Origin: Rhizobium sp. Q54
GTDB taxonomy: Bacteria; Pseudomonadota; Alphaproteobacteria; Rhizobiales; Beijerinckiaceae
Assembly: GCA_945901195.1 (NCBI GenBank)
Contig: CAMDKB010000291.1
Location: forward strand, 1-5,929
DNA length: 5,929 nucleotides
Direction of reading: 5' to 3'
A program made the position numbers and the translations under genes. Below the pieces are notes generated by a model, which saw nothing but the letters and a program-made list of their open reading frames with translations, was not told the origin of the DNA and made no database searches. Below are positions 5,781 to 5,929 of the stretch, in pieces. The stretch's first letter is position 1, and each line of letters begins with the position of its first letter.

Positions 5781-5929
5781 CAGGGCAATCGGGTGAAGAA
5801 GTCCGTGACAATCTGGTGAAAGGCTGAATCTGTCGCGGTCCACTGATTCTTGAGGTGGAGCACGACGATGGCGCATGATGGACTAGACTTCGCAGCGGCT
5901 GTTGAGACGACAAGTTTTCTTCGTTACTT
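5781..5929 (+). mobile_element. Partial insertion sequence, ISAs1-family-like, 5' end (right copy)
   Basis: This is the second copy of the element at the left edge, in inverted orientation, starting CAGGGCAATCGGGTGAAG at 5781. It matches the left copy over 148 bases with two differences. It includes 87 bases of leader and the first codons of an outward-reading transposase. Bases just inside the two termini (149 onward and up to 5780) are unrelated, so homology ends sharply at the IS ends, as expected of independent insertions. The element runs off the right edge. Confidence 0.72.
5868..5929 (+). CDS. Transposase N-terminus, ISAs1-family-like (partial, runs off right edge)
   Basis: The ATG at 5868 is preceded by GAGGTGGAG (5852-5860) with 7 bases of spacing and opens about 20 residues, identical in protein sequence to the left copy. 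The DNA differs at two third-codon positions: a CTA Leu codon here against CTG on the left, and a GCA Ala codon against GCG. The rest of the gene, including the DDE catalytic residues, lies outside the window, so completeness cannot be judged. Confidence 0.6.
   Translation, partial: MAHDGLDFAAAVETTSFLRY

Noticed and set aside
5672..5876. Short minus-strand open frames over the right IS leader
   Set aside because: They lie in the non-coding leader of the IS and the rplY promoter region, oppose the transposase start, and have no family features.
1..5929. The window as one transposon with 148-bp terminal inverted repeats and passenger genes
   Set aside because: The repeats contain outward-reading transposase starts and a CAGGG terminus facing inward, so they are the ends of two IS copies. 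The interior also holds housekeeping genes (rplY, pth) unlikely to be cargo.
1..5929. CRISPR array, tRNA or rRNA genes, defence or toxin-antitoxin system
   Set aside because: No regularly spaced direct repeats, no cloverleaf or rRNA-like sequence, and no recognisable defence or toxin family were seen on either strand.

Overview
The window looks like a chromosomal segment of an alphaproteobacterium. The evidence is the long two-domain L25 protein with an Ala/Lys/Pro tail, a Pth with the usual alphaproteobacterial signature blocks, a LigAB-type protocatechuate 4,5-dioxygenase, mostly GC-rich coding sequence, and GTCATCCCGG-type palindromes. I cannot fix the order; Sphingomonadales, Rhizobiales and Rhodospirillales all remain possible. 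The window probably corresponds to a whole assembly contig, because both ends stop at the same point (within one base) inside two inverted copies of one insertion sequence.

Layout: (1) 1-148 is the end of an ISAs1-family-like insertion sequence whose transposase reads out of the window leftward. (2) 226-1483 is ligA-ligB, the small and large subunits of protocatechuate 4,5-dioxygenase, overlapping by 8 bases. (3) 1489-1578 is a REP-like palindromic element between the converging ligB and pth. (4) 1582-2205 (minus) is pth, peptidyl-tRNA hydrolase. (5) 2206-2517 is a divergent intergenic region. (6) 2518-4959 (plus) is a large membrane protein joining an OafA-like acyltransferase-3 domain, three extra membrane segments and a periplasmic SGNH/GDSL domain. 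(7) 4968-5002 is the rplY terminator. (8) 5028-5669 (minus) is rplY (ribosomal protein L25/TL5/CTC family) with a good sigma-70-type promoter at 5733-5761. (9) 5781-5929 is the second IS end, transposase reading out rightward.

How the genes relate: rplY and pth are both translation-related, lie on the same strand, and are neighbours in many alphaproteobacteria (often rplY-pth-ychF). Here an opposite-strand acyltransferase gene of lower-GC appearance separates them, and where ychF would be expected there is a convergent ligAB. The IS ends flank the whole block. LigAB catalyses extradiol ring opening of protocatechuate, but no later pathway gene (ligC, ligI, ligJ, ligK) and no regulator is visible. 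The window therefore reads as a locus reshuffled by insertion, rather than one functional operon.

I found no clear evidence for a wholly new biological system. The most interesting items are the acyltransferase-SGNH fusion inserted between rplY and pth, and the pair of inverted IS ends that differ only at two silent positions.
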